DNA from: Methylobacillus sp. | GTDB taxonomy: Bacteria > Pseudomonadota > Gammaproteobacteria > Burkholderiales > Methylophilaceae | Assembly (NCBI GenBank): GCA_031277395.1 | Contig: JAITML010000038.1 | Location: 1 to 36,170 of the forward strand | Direction of reading: 5' to 3' | DNA length: 36,170 nt | Position numbers and translations under genes: made by a program | The notes under the pieces: generated by a model | Seen by the model: the letters and a program-made list of their open reading frames with translations, nothing else | What the model was told of the DNA's origin: nothing | The model's database searches: none | Shown: positions 7,742 to 14,678 of the stretch, one piece after another | Numbering within the stretch: position 1 is the first letter of the stretch | Layout: each line of letters opens with the position of its first letter

Positions 7742-9113
7742 TTTTACCTCTCAACTCTGCGATTAATTGCAACATGCCGGAAGCCTTGTCCAGCGTTTCG
7801 CGGTATTCCTTTTGCATCTCTGAATCTGCCACAATGCCGCCGCCCGCCCAAAAACGCAACAGATTATCGGAAAATACCGCCGTTCGGATGGCGATATTGG
7901 TATCCATATTCTTGTCAAAGCCGATGTAACCGATCGCGCCGCAGTAAACGCCGCGTCTATGCGCTTCAAGTTCCTCGATAATTTCCATTGCCCGCAATTT
8001 TGGCGTCCCGGTGATGGAGCCGCCGGGGAAACAACCTTGCAGCAAATCCACGGCATCACGATCCGGCGCGAGCGTGCCGGTCACCGTGCTGACAAGATGA
8101 TGCACATTGGCAAAACTTTCCAGCGCGAACAATTTTTCCGCATGAACCGAACCTGTGGCGCAATTTTTTCCGAGATCGTTACGCAAAAGATCGACGATCA
8201 TCACATTCTCGGCACGATCTTTTTCGCTGGATTGCAACGCATCGGCATAGGCTTTGTCCTGCGACGGATCGGATGAACGGGGCCGCGTTCCCTTGATTGG
8301 TTTGGTTTCCACGCGACCGTTTTCCACGCGCAGAAAACGCTCCGGCGAAGCCGAGAGTATCTGCCCATGCGGCGTGTTGAAATACGCGGAAAATGGCGCG
8401 GGGCTGAGTTGTCGCAAACGAAGATAAGCCGCCCATGCATCGCCTTCGGCCTGCGCCGAAAAACGCTGCGCGAGATTGACCTGATAACAATCGCCTTCGG
8501 CGATGTAGTGTTTGATGCGCTCGAATGCGGCGGCGTAATCCGCTTCCTCCATATTGGAAACCGGCTCATCCAGAACCTTGAACACACCGGTTTGCGGCGC
8601 AGCATCTTCACTCAACAGCTTGACCAGCTCCGGCCACTGCTCGCGCGTCCGCGCATCATTACCCTGCCCGATCAGCCATGCGCGCTCGGCGCGATGGTCG
8701 AACACTGCCGCCCAGTCATAAATACCTATTGCCATTTCCGGCATCTGCTCCGCATCCATCGCTCGTTCGGGCAGGGACTCCAGACAACGCGCCAGATCAT
8801 AGGAAAAATATCCCATGGCCCCGCCGGAAAACGGCAGATGGGTCGGTGCGGCGGTATGGCGTTGCAAAATGGTTTTGAGCGTATGAAAAGGATTTTCGGC
8901 AACCACTTGCGTTGACTTGTTTTCGCGAATTTCAGTTTGCCCGTCGCGCGTGGCCAGTGTTGTCATCGGCTCGGCAGAAAAAATATCGTAACGGCCATAT
9001 TGGCTGCCCGGCCAGCCGCTATCGAGATAGATCGCCCACTGACGATGCGCGATACGCGCGAAAACAGCGGCGCTGTCGGCGCGATACGGCAACGGCGTGA
9101 GCAGCGTCTTCAT
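7728..9113 (-). CDS. pabB: Aminodeoxychorismate synthase component I
   Basis: This 461-residue chorismate-utilising enzyme converts chorismate to aminodeoxychorismate, the precursor of p-aminobenzoate, which supplies the arylamine of folate and of H4MPT. The C-terminal chorismate-binding domain shows KPIKGTRPR (the PIKGT form favours PabB over anthranilate synthase), DRAENVMIVDLLRNDLG, and FPGGSITGTPKLRAMEIIEE. The frame is open further upstream, but the ATG at 9113 overlaps the stop of the preceding gene as ATGA and begins at the conserved family N-terminus, so it is the preferred start. Being embedded among cofactor genes suggests a copy dedicated to methanopterin supply. Whether another pabB exists elsewhere is unknown. 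Confidence 0.9.
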   Translation of the reverse strand: MKTLLTPLPYRADSAAVFARIAHRQWAIYLDSGWPGSQYGRYDIFSAEPMTTLATRDGQTEIRENKSTQVVAENPFHTLKTILQRHTAAPTHLPFSGGAMGYFSYDLARCLESLPERAMDAEQMPEMAIGIYDWAAVFDHRAERAWLIGQGNDARTREQWPELVKLLSEDAAPQTGVFKVLDEPVSNMEEADYAAAFERIKHYIAEGDCYQVNLAQRFSAQAEGDAWAAYLRLRQLSPAPFSAYFNTPHGQILSASPERFLRVENGRVETKPIKGTRPRSSDPSQDKAYADALQSSEKDRAENVMIVDLLRNDLGKNCATGSVHAEKLFALESFANVHHLVSTVTGTLAPDRDAVDLLQGCFPGGSITGTPKLRAMEIIEELEAHRRGVYCGAIGYIGFDKNMDTNIAIRTAVFSDNLLRFWAGGGIVADSEMQKEYRETLDKASGMLQLIAELRGKNVGC

Positions 9114-10153
9114 GCCAGCTCCCGTGCCCGCAACCATGCCACGGCATAGGCAGGCAGGCAAACACTTGCCCATTTTGTTATCGGCGAATCACCTTCAATC
9201 TGCTGCGCGACATCAATAAAAGGATGGTTCATCACGCGCGCCAATTCACGCACGAGAAAAGCCCCGGCTCCGGCTCCGATGATCGGCGCATCGTCGGGAA
9301 AAGAACGCCGCGAAAGTTGTCTTTCCACCGCGGATTGCAACATCCATAATTGCCGCGACCGCAACGTGCGTGCGAGTTGCCGCCATTGCGCCATATCCGC
9401 ATCACTGAAATCGCGCCCCATCATGCGCGCCAATCGCCGCGCGCTTTCATGTTCGGATTTACCTTGTCTGTCGGCGGTATCGCCCATGTCACATTCTTCG
9501 AAAAGTTCGCCGGTCAGCCGATAAACGTCGGCCATGGTTGCGAAATGTTCAGCGGCGAGTTGCTGCCATCCGCCTGCAAACGGCAAGCGTCGCGCCACCG
9601 CCATGACAGGCGTGCGGATAACGCCGGTGTACACCAACTCTTCGGTCGCCATGCGCTCGGCATCAGAATAACCGCGTATGAGCGGCTTACCGGAATGCAG
9701 CACGACGAGATCGGTGGTCGTGCTGCCCACATCCATGAACAGTGCCGTGCCGCAGCGCCGCGCGAGAAATTCGGCACTGGCGTGCCAATTGGCGGAGGCG
9801 ATGATATTCGCATGACTGCCAACAGCATCCGGTGCGAGAAAACCTTGCGCGCCTGCGTAGATGGCAATGTCGGCATTCTTCAGCCAGCCATGCATATGTT
9901 CCGTAATGCGCGTAACACCGGTTTGGCGATCCGGAAAAATATCGGCCAATTCACCGGTCATTGTGATCGCGTGATGCGTGACATGCGCGGGCAATATATC
10001 CAGAATTTCTGTAACCGCTTGTTGCAGCTTGTCCATTCCGCGCCACAGCGGGCACATACGCTGAACCGCCTGCACGGCGCGTCCGTCGGACTGAACGAGA
10101 ACAGCCTTCAGGTGAGCGCCGCCGACATCCCAGCCTAGTACACAATTATTCAT
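9110..10153 (-). CDS. Hydantoinase/oxoprolinase-type protein, MfnF-like H4MPT-linked C1 protein
   Basis: The 347-residue product opens with LGWDVGGAHLKAVLV, an ASKHA-type phosphate-binding loop, and has GELADIFPDRQTGV, GSTTTDLVVLHSGKP and GAGAGAFLVRELA further on. This profile matches the family known from methylotroph H4MPT clusters and from methanogens, where MfnF joins the aminomethylfuran phosphate to tyramine-glutamate in methanofuran synthesis. It overlaps the ATP-grasp gene upstream by 8 bases and pabB downstream by 4, so translation is coupled. The bacterial reaction probably uses a different phenolic partner. Family assignment is firm; the substrate is inferred. Confidence 0.8.
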   Translation of the reverse strand: MNNCVLGWDVGGAHLKAVLVQSDGRAVQAVQRMCPLWRGMDKLQQAVTEILDILPAHVTHHAITMTGELADIFPDRQTGVTRITEHMHGWLKNADIAIYAGAQGFLAPDAVGSHANIIASANWHASAEFLARRCGTALFMDVGSTTTDLVVLHSGKPLIRGYSDAERMATEELVYTGVIRTPVMAVARRLPFAGGWQQLAAEHFATMADVYRLTGELFEECDMGDTADRQGKSEHESARRLARMMGRDFSDADMAQWRQLARTLRSRQLWMLQSAVERQLSRRSFPDDAPIIGAGAGAFLVRELARVMNHPFIDVAQQIEGDSPITKWASVCLPAYAVAWLRARELA

Positions 10154-11135
10154 TCAGGCGGACTTCCACAATATTGCGCTCAATCAGAGGGGGCGATGAA
10201 AAGCCGCCATTATAAAACATGTTGAGAATCAACTCTGCCGGATTGCGGCCTATGGCTTGTTCCAGACCCGCATACGACGTGGTCAAACGCGGATTGATTT
10301 CCAGCACACGAACAGTATTTTCACCGATGATCACATCAATACCGATATAACCGGCCAAACCGGGCAGTGCGCGCGCCACTTGTTTCGCCAGCATGTCGAA
10401 TTGGCTCCAGCAAGATTGCAGATCATTGAGCACGCTGCCGCGATAACAAAAACTTTCATCCACGCATTCGACCCGTTGCCGATTGCAACTCAGCAACCAT
10501 GCTTCACCATTCATGCACAACATGGAAATGCTCGCAGGGATGCCTGCTTCCAGCGACTGTATGACCAGTGTATCCGCATGCTGTTGCTTGCTCAGCCAAT
10601 CCGAAAGCGCCTGTTTGTTCTCAAAAACCCGGCTGCCCTCGCCGCTTGTGCCGTCATCCGGCTTGACCACACATGCGCCATTTCCGAGCAATTCGAGATT
10701 GAATCTCGTGCACGTGGTAACCACGGGAATACCTGCATCCACCAAATGTTTGCAAGTGGCAATCTTGCTTGCGGCCACACGAATTGCATCGGGATGGCTC
10801 GCGAGCAAAAGTTTGCCATGCCGCATGGCAAGCTCGCACAAGCGCAAAAGAACGCCATCGCTTTCCGGCGCAATCGGCCACACCGCATCGGCTTCACGCA
10901 TGCATTGTTCCCAAATCGCCCAGACGTCCTGCTCCGGCATAATTTTTACAGAGGCGCGCGCATGCGATGCCGCCAGGCGAGCATCATGCGTTGTGACAAT
11001 TTCGATATCCGGCAAGCGTGACAAACCGCTCATCACGGCATTCAGCATGAGTGCGCCCTCCTGTGCGAGGGAAGATGGCAGCGGCTCGCGGTATAATCCT
11101 CCGCCAGTCACGAATTCACAGACGAAAATTTTCAC
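10146..11135 (-). CDS. ATP-grasp ligase, MfnD-like, C1-cofactor biosynthesis
   Basis: This 329-residue protein begins VKIFVCEFVTGGGLYREPLP and has ATP-grasp signatures ACVVKPDDGTSGEGSRVF (nucleotide and phosphate loop) and [20 protein letters not shown] (metal-binding Asp/Glu/Asn). It resembles ATP-grasp proteins of methylotroph H4MPT clusters and the archaeal tyramine-glutamate ligase MfnD. The frame is open up to 11222, but that extension is antisense to the well-conserved N-terminus of the neighbouring HisA-like gene. The family N-terminus fixes the GTG at 11135-11133 as start. That GTG abuts the GTG of the divergent gene within one CACGTG, so its promoter must lie inside the neighbour's coding sequence. 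Substrate is not proven. Confidence 0.8.
   Translation of the reverse strand: MKIFVCEFVTGGGLYREPLPSSLAQEGALMLNAVMSGLSRLPDIEIVTTHDARLAASHARASVKIMPEQDVWAIWEQCMREADAVWPIAPESDGVLLRLCELAMRHGKLLLASHPDAIRVAASKIATCKHLVDAGIPVVTTCTRFNLELLGNGACVVKPDDGTSGEGSRVFENKQALSDWLSKQQHADTLVIQSLEAGIPASISMLCMNGEAWLLSCNRQRVECVDESFCYRGSVLNDLQSCWSQFDMLAKQVARALPGLAGYIGIDVIIGENTVRVLEINPRLTTSYAGLEQAIGRNPAELILNMFYNGGFSSPPLIERNIVEVRLNE
11092..11097 (+). promoter_or_regulatory. Candidate -10 box for the HisA-like gene
   Basis: A perfect TATAAT lies 38 bases before the GTG start of the HisA-like gene, inside the antisense strand of the ATP-grasp coding region, which is the only place a promoter can be because the two starts touch. 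No good -35 hexamer is seen at 16-18 bases, so the assignment is tentative. Confidence 0.35.
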
Positions 11136-11828
11136 GTGGAAATCATTCCTGTTATTGATCTTTTGCAGGGTCAGGTCGCGCGCGCGCAGCGCGGAGATCG
11201 CAGCCATTATCTGCCGATTCAAACGTCATTGTGCGCGGGAAGCAATCCCGTCGATATCGCCGATGCCCTGCTGGAATTATACCCATTCAAAACGCTCTAC
11301 ATTGCCGATCTCGATGCAATACAAGGAACCGGCAGCCATGCCCGCATCGTGCATCAGCTCAAGCAACAGCATCCGGAAGTCACATTTTGGGTGGACAGCG
11401 GCATACATGCGCCGGAACAATGGGAATATCACGACATGGAAAACATCCGCTGCGTGGTTGGCAGTGAGTCACTGGAAACAATGCCGCAATACCGCCGCCT
11501 CGACAAAGCGCTAAGCCCTGTTCTTTCACTCGATTTCAAGCAGGATAATTTTATCGGGCCTGCCGCGCTGCTTGAACCGGACTGCTGGCCGGAAAATGTG
11601 ATTTGCATGACTCTGAACAAGGTCGGCAGTTACGAGGGAGCCAATGTGGAAATATTGGCGCAGTTGCTTCATCAATCACCGCGCACAAAAATTTACGCAG
11701 CGGGCGGAATACGCGATGCAAACGATCTGCAACAGCTAAAAACTTTTGGCATGGCCGGTGCGCTGATTGCCAGCAGCCTGCACGATGGACGACTTTCAGC
11801 TTCTGACATTGTGCAATTGATGGCATAA
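11136..11828 (+). CDS. HisA/HisF-related TIM-barrel protein of C1-cofactor clusters
   Basis: The 230-residue protein starts EIIPVIDLLQGQVARAQRG, the first strand of the HisA fold, and continues with TLYIADLDAIQGTGSH and IYAAGGIRDANDLQQL, the phosphate-binding half-barrel ends. It is a relative of histidine-pathway isomerases, but none of the other his genes are near. HisA/HisF-related proteins of this kind accompany H4MPT or methanofuran genes in methylotrophs and methanogens, so a cofactor-biosynthetic role is likely and its reaction is unassigned. The start is GTG 11136, fixed by family conservation. It is the only plus-strand gene of the island and ends at a bidirectional terminator. Confidence 0.75.
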   Translation: MEIIPVIDLLQGQVARAQRGDRSHYLPIQTSLCAGSNPVDIADALLELYPFKTLYIADLDAIQGTGSHARIVHQLKQQHPEVTFWVDSGIHAPEQWEYHDMENIRCVVGSESLETMPQYRRLDKALSPVLSLDFKQDNFIGPAALLEPDCWPENVICMTLNKVGSYEGANVEILAQLLHQSPRTKIYAAGGIRDANDLQQLKTFGMAGALIASSLHDGRLSASDIVQLMA

Positions 11829-11829
11829 A

Positions 11830-11853
11830 AAAACCCGGGCTTGGCCGGGTTTT
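11830..11853. terminator. Bidirectional intrinsic terminator
   Basis: AAAACCCGG at 11830-11838 pairs with CCGGGTTTT at 11845-11853, with A and T runs on either side. It lies between the stop codons of the convergent HisA-like and fae genes and serves both strands. Confidence 0.85.
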
Positions 11854-11863
11854 GTAGCTGGTT

Positions 11864-12505
11864 TCAGCTCGCCTGAAACGGATGTGAGTTGGCTGGGTCT
11901 TTATATTTGCGCACCACATCGATGGCTTTGGGTTCGCCCGCCACAGCGCTTTTGATTGCTTGCTTGGTCGCGCGGTAGTTCCAGTCCTGGATGCGTTCGT
12001 CGATGTCGGCTTTGTGGTCGATAAACACGCCCACGCAAATGAAAATATCGTCCGTCTCGTCGGCGGGAATCGTGCCATCCGCCACGCAATCCATGACAGC
12101 CATCGCCACGCCGCGTTGCGCGGGGCCGAACATTTGCACGGCTTGTTTGCCGTTTTTGATTGTGACCTTGTTGAACATCACGGTCGCAGGTTTGGTCATC
12201 ATGTTGGGCGCGACTACGGCCAGCAAACCGTTCACGCCTTGTTTCTGATTGGTCACGGCACGGGTGAAAGCGCGTTCCGCAGCGGAATTGCGCGGCCCCA
12301 TAACGAGATCAATGTGGGCAACATTCAGCAGATCCAGCCCGCTGCCATCGGGGCGTTGATCTATGACCAGCGCCTCACCCACCAATACGCGGTCAATGAC
12401 GCGCTCGCCGGGCTTTCTTGCTGTTGCCGCAGGTGACCCGGAGGAAGTCGGCGCGTTAGTCTTGCCACCGCCGAACAGTTCCAAAATTTTATCCAGAATA
12501 GACAT
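11864..12505 (-). CDS. fae: Formaldehyde-activating enzyme with N-terminal extension
   Basis: Fae catalyses condensation of formaldehyde with H4MPT to methylene-H4MPT in the cytoplasm. The core (from Val36) contains NVAHIDLVMGPR with the conserved histidine, [20 protein letters not shown] and [15 protein letters not shown]. This copy (213 aa) has 35 extra N-terminal residues: a helix SILDKILELFGGGK with alternating hydrophobic and charged positions, then a Thr/Ser/Pro/Gly/Ala linker. The extension is real coding sequence: its ATG at 12505 follows an AGGAA Shine-Dalgarno sequence, and the core itself has no start codon with one. It lies downstream of the plain fae copy on the same strand. The extension may direct the enzyme to the membrane or to a partner. 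Confidence 0.92.
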   Translation of the reverse strand: MSILDKILELFGGGKTNAPTSSGSPAATARKPGERVIDRVLVGEALVIDQRPDGSGLDLLNVAHIDLVMGPRNSAAERAFTRAVTNQKQGVNGLLAVVAPNMMTKPATVMFNKVTIKNGKQAVQMFGPAQRGVAMAVMDCVADGTIPADETDDIFICVGVFIDHKADIDERIQDWNYRATKQAIKSAVAGEPKAIDVVRKYKDPANSHPFQAS

Positions 12506-12546
12506 CGCTCAATTCCTGCCGGTCTTTCAGTGTGGTGCGACAACTG

Positions 12547-12568
12547 CGCTCCCTGTTCGGGAGCGCAA
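12547..12568 (-). other. Hairpin between the two fae genes
   Basis: GCGCTCCC and GGGAGCGC form an 8-bp GC-rich stem with a short loop, right behind the stop of the upstream fae. No U-run follows on the minus strand, so it looks like a processing, stabilising or partial read-through element rather than a full terminator. Confidence 0.5.
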
Positions 12569-12578
12569 TCATGCATTT

Positions 12579-13118
12579 TTAGTTTTTTGCCGCGAACGGG
12601 TGTACGGATTCTTTGTACTGTTTCACCACATCGGCGGCCTTGGGTTCGCGGGCAACCGCGTTCTTGATTGCCTGCTTGGTCGCCTGATAGTTCCATTCCT
12701 GAATGCGCTCATCAATATCGGCCTTGTGGTCGATGAACACGCCCACGCAAATGAACACATCATCGGCTTCTTCCAGCGGAATCGTGCCATCCGCCACGCA
12801 ATCCATGACGGCCATCGCCACGCCGCGTTGCGCGGGGCCGAACATCTGCACGGCTTGTTTGCCGTTTTTGATCGTCACCTTGTTGAACATTACCGTCGCG
12901 GGTTTCGCCATCAGATTGGGCGCCACTACAGCCAGGAGGCCGTTTACACCCTGCTTTTGGTCGGTCAGCGTGCGACAAAAAGCTTCTTCTGCGGCGGAGC
13001 CACGCGGGCCCATGATGAGGTCGATATGCGCAACGTTCAACAGGTCAAGCCCATTGCCGTCAGGGCGGTTATCAATGACGAGAGCCTCGCCTACCAGAAC
13101 GCGGTCGATTACTGCCAT
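12579..13118 (-). CDS. fae: Formaldehyde-activating enzyme
   Basis: This 179-residue Fae has the normal N-terminus [14 protein letters not shown], the catalytic-region motif [14 protein letters not shown] with His31, [20 protein letters not shown] and [15 protein letters not shown], and ends HPFAAKN. It shares with the neighbouring copy a stretch of about nine extra residues ([13 protein letters not shown]) before the conserved histidine and [13 protein letters not shown] where I recall FIHWEA in typical Fae, so the two copies form one divergent subtype. AAGGAG precedes the ATG at 13118. It is presumably the first gene of a two-gene fae transcript, with its own leader at 13119-13314. Confidence 0.95.
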   Translation of the reverse strand: MAVIDRVLVGEALVIDNRPDGNGLDLLNVAHIDLIMGPRGSAAEEAFCRTLTDQKQGVNGLLAVVAPNLMAKPATVMFNKVTIKNGKQAVQMFGPAQRGVAMAVMDCVADGTIPLEEADDVFICVGVFIDHKADIDERIQEWNYQATKQAIKNAVAREPKAADVVKQYKESVHPFAAKN

Positions 13119-13202
13119 TACTATCTCCTTGAGCTATTAAGGCACGCATCGGGGTCTGTTATGCCGAGCCAAAACATTGGTACAAATTAAAATAAACAAC
13201 AG

Positions 13203-13230
13203 AAAACCGAGCAACCCCGCACTCGGCTTT
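13203..13230 (-). terminator. Intrinsic terminator or leader hairpin between globin gene and fae
   Basis: On the minus strand AAAGCCGAG and CTCGGTTTT pair around a 10-nt loop and are followed by CTGTT. It lies 85 bases behind the globin stop and 85 bases before the fae start. It can end the globin transcript, but it also lies downstream of a TATAAT at 13265-13270, so it could act as a leader attenuator for fae. Confidence 0.6.
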
Positions 13231-13256
13231 CAACCTTGCAAAAAACAGCAGCTAAT

Positions 13257-13277
13257 GTCCGCGAATTATACTCGGAC
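13257..13277 (-). promoter_or_regulatory. TATAAT inside an inverted repeat upstream of fae
   Basis: On the minus strand GTCCG and CGGAC are separated by 11 bases containing TATAAT (13270-13265). A consensus -10 box framed by inverted half-sites looks like a repressor- or activator-bound promoter for the fae pair. No convincing -35 hexamer is visible. Confidence 0.35.
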
Positions 13278-13314
13278 AAAAATAAAAAGGTGGGCTTTGT
13301 CCTGAATTATTTGT

Positions 13315-13887
13315 CTAATTCAAAACATCGGCGCGCAAGCTCGCGCAAAACTGTTCCATTTCGTCAATCAGCGGCGGCGGCGTGTTCTGTCCGCGCAATA
13401 CCGCGCCCAAATGCTCCGTCACGGCATCAAAATGCGTGGCGTTGAGTCCAAGCGTGCCAAGATGTTCCCGCGCCTTGCGCATATCCATGCCTTCAAATAC
13501 CGGGCCGCCCAGCGCTGCCGAAAGAAACGCGATCTGCGACTGAATTTGCGCTTCCATTTCCGGCGCGGTATCGAGATCAAAATATTTCTTGATGCGCGGA
13601 TCAACGAGCGCCTTGCCATAAAAGCCGCGTACGATGGAAGACACCACCTGCTCACCGCCAAGACGGCTGAACAGGCTGGCATTACGCACAAAAGCATCGG
13701 TATTGACACTGGTCAGGCGGCTTGCATTGATACGCCCGGAATAGGGTGTTGCCGTTGAGTCACTACTGGCGAGGCTCAGGCGGCTTGCATTGGCGCGCGC
13801 CGAATACGAGCTTGACTGCGCATCCGGCTTCGCGGCCGCCAACCGACTGGCATTATCCTTGTTTACAAACGCAATAACCTTGTCCAT
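13315..13887 (-). CDS. Truncated (2/2) haemoglobin-like protein with N-terminal 21-residue repeats
   Basis: The C-terminal domain of this 190-residue protein (about 70-190) matches group I truncated haemoglobins: SLFSRLGGEQVV, FYGKAL with Tyr90 at B10, DPRIKKYF with Phe103 at CD1, Gln114 (E7), Gln118 (E11) and IAFLSAALGGP. In the usual MREAH motif, whose His binds haem iron, this protein has MRKAR followed by EHLG. Arg140 thus occupies the proximal position, and the nearest histidine is His142. Residues 10-72 are three 21-residue repeats, each with NASRL at the same place (12, 33, 54) and an Asp; the first two also end in Tyr-Ser. TAGGAG precedes the ATG at 13887. It lies between phi and fae on the same strand. 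Family relation is clear; haem binding is uncertain and the role is unknown. Confidence 0.8.
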   Translation of the reverse strand: MDKVIAFVNKDNASRLAAAKPDAQSSSYSARANASRLSLASSDSTATPYSGRINASRLTSVNTDAFVRNASLFSRLGGEQVVSSIVRGFYGKALVDPRIKKYFDLDTAPEMEAQIQSQIAFLSAALGGPVFEGMDMRKAREHLGTLGLNATHFDAVTEHLGAVLRGQNTPPPLIDEMEQFCASLRADVLN

Positions 13888-13973
13888 GTCCTGCTCCTAA
13901 AAACACATATATCAAATTAGCAATATACGCCAAAGAATGTGACACGCAAAGATGTTTGCGGATTCCACAGCGT

Positions 13974-14002
13974 AAAAAACCCGAGCCGCACGCGACTCGG
14001 GT
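13974..14002 (-). terminator. Intrinsic terminator after phi
   Basis: On the minus strand GACCCGAG and CTCGGGTT enclose a 10-nt loop and are followed by TTTTTT. It lies about 28 bases behind the hexuloisomerase stop codon. Confidence 0.85.
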
Positions 14003-14029
14003 CTTGATTTGAACAAACTGCCTGGCTTT

Positions 14030-14569
14030 TTATTCGAGGTTGGCGTGCAGCGCGCGCATCCCTTCTTCGGTAAGCCCCTTGTCGTGCACGATTTTGGACA
14101 CGATGGATTCAAGGAAGACCAGTGTGGAAAGCTCAAATACGGTGCCCATCGGCATGCCCTTGACGACGCCAAAGCTCTGCTCGTTGCCGCTGCCAATTGC
14201 GCAAACCAGATCAGCCAGCTCGGCCATCGGGGATTTGCTCTTCATGGAGATCACAGCCACTTTCGCGCCTTGGGATTTGGCTTTTTTGACCAGCGGCATT
14301 AGCGTTTCGGTACCGCCGGAGCCGGAGATCACAAGAAACAGATCGCCCGCCTGTATGCTGGGAGTGACGATTTCGCCGACCATGTAAACCTTGTAGCCAC
14401 TGTGCATGAGGCGCATGGCGAAAAAGCGGGAAACCAGCCCGGAACGACCGGCGCCGGTAATGAAAATACGGTTGGCGTTGTCAACAGCGTCAACAATCTT
14501 GTCAACCAAGCCTTCATCGGTTGCCTGAAGAACGCTGGAGATTTTATTGAGAATCAGGTCCTGGTGCAT
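14030..14569 (-). CDS. hxlB: 6-phospho-3-hexuloisomerase
   Basis: Phi isomerises 3-hexulose 6-phosphate to fructose 6-phosphate, the second RuMP-cycle step. The 179-residue SIS-domain protein has FITGAGRSGLVSRFFAMRL, LVISGSGGTETLMPLVKKA and the closing KGLTEEGMRALHANLE typical of the family. Two in-frame ATGs are available. The upstream one (14578) directly abuts the AGG of the Shine-Dalgarno sequence, so ATG 14569, eight bases beyond AGGA, is the better start. It follows two hps genes on the same strand, separated by a 109-bp spacer with a long-range hairpin. Confidence 0.95.
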   Translation of the reverse strand: MHQDLILNKISSVLQATDEGLVDKIVDAVDNANRIFITGAGRSGLVSRFFAMRLMHSGYKVYMVGEIVTPSIQAGDLFLVISGSGGTETLMPLVKKAKSQGAKVAVISMKSKSPMAELADLVCAIGSGNEQSFGVVKGMPMGTVFELSTLVFLESIVSKIVHDKGLTEEGMRALHANLE

Positions 14570-14617
14570 GATATTCATCCTAACGTAATTGTCCGGGAAC
14601 GGACGCTATAAAAAGGA

Positions 14618-14661
14618 AATCCACCAGATCGGATCAAGGATTTGAACCGAAATGGTGGATT
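14618..14661 (-). terminator. Hairpin between hps and phi
   Basis: AATCCACCA and TGGTGGATT form a 9-bp stem enclosing 26 bases, followed on the minus strand by TCCTTTTT. The long loop makes it a weak or conditional terminator that would lower phi relative to hps expression. Confidence 0.45.
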
Positions 14662-14678
14662 GTTTGCTACGCCAGCAA

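Noticed and set aside
11136-11222. N-terminal extension of the ATP-grasp ORF up to 11222
   Set aside because: The extra residues are antisense to the conserved HisA-like N-terminus, and the family N-terminus begins at GTG 11135.
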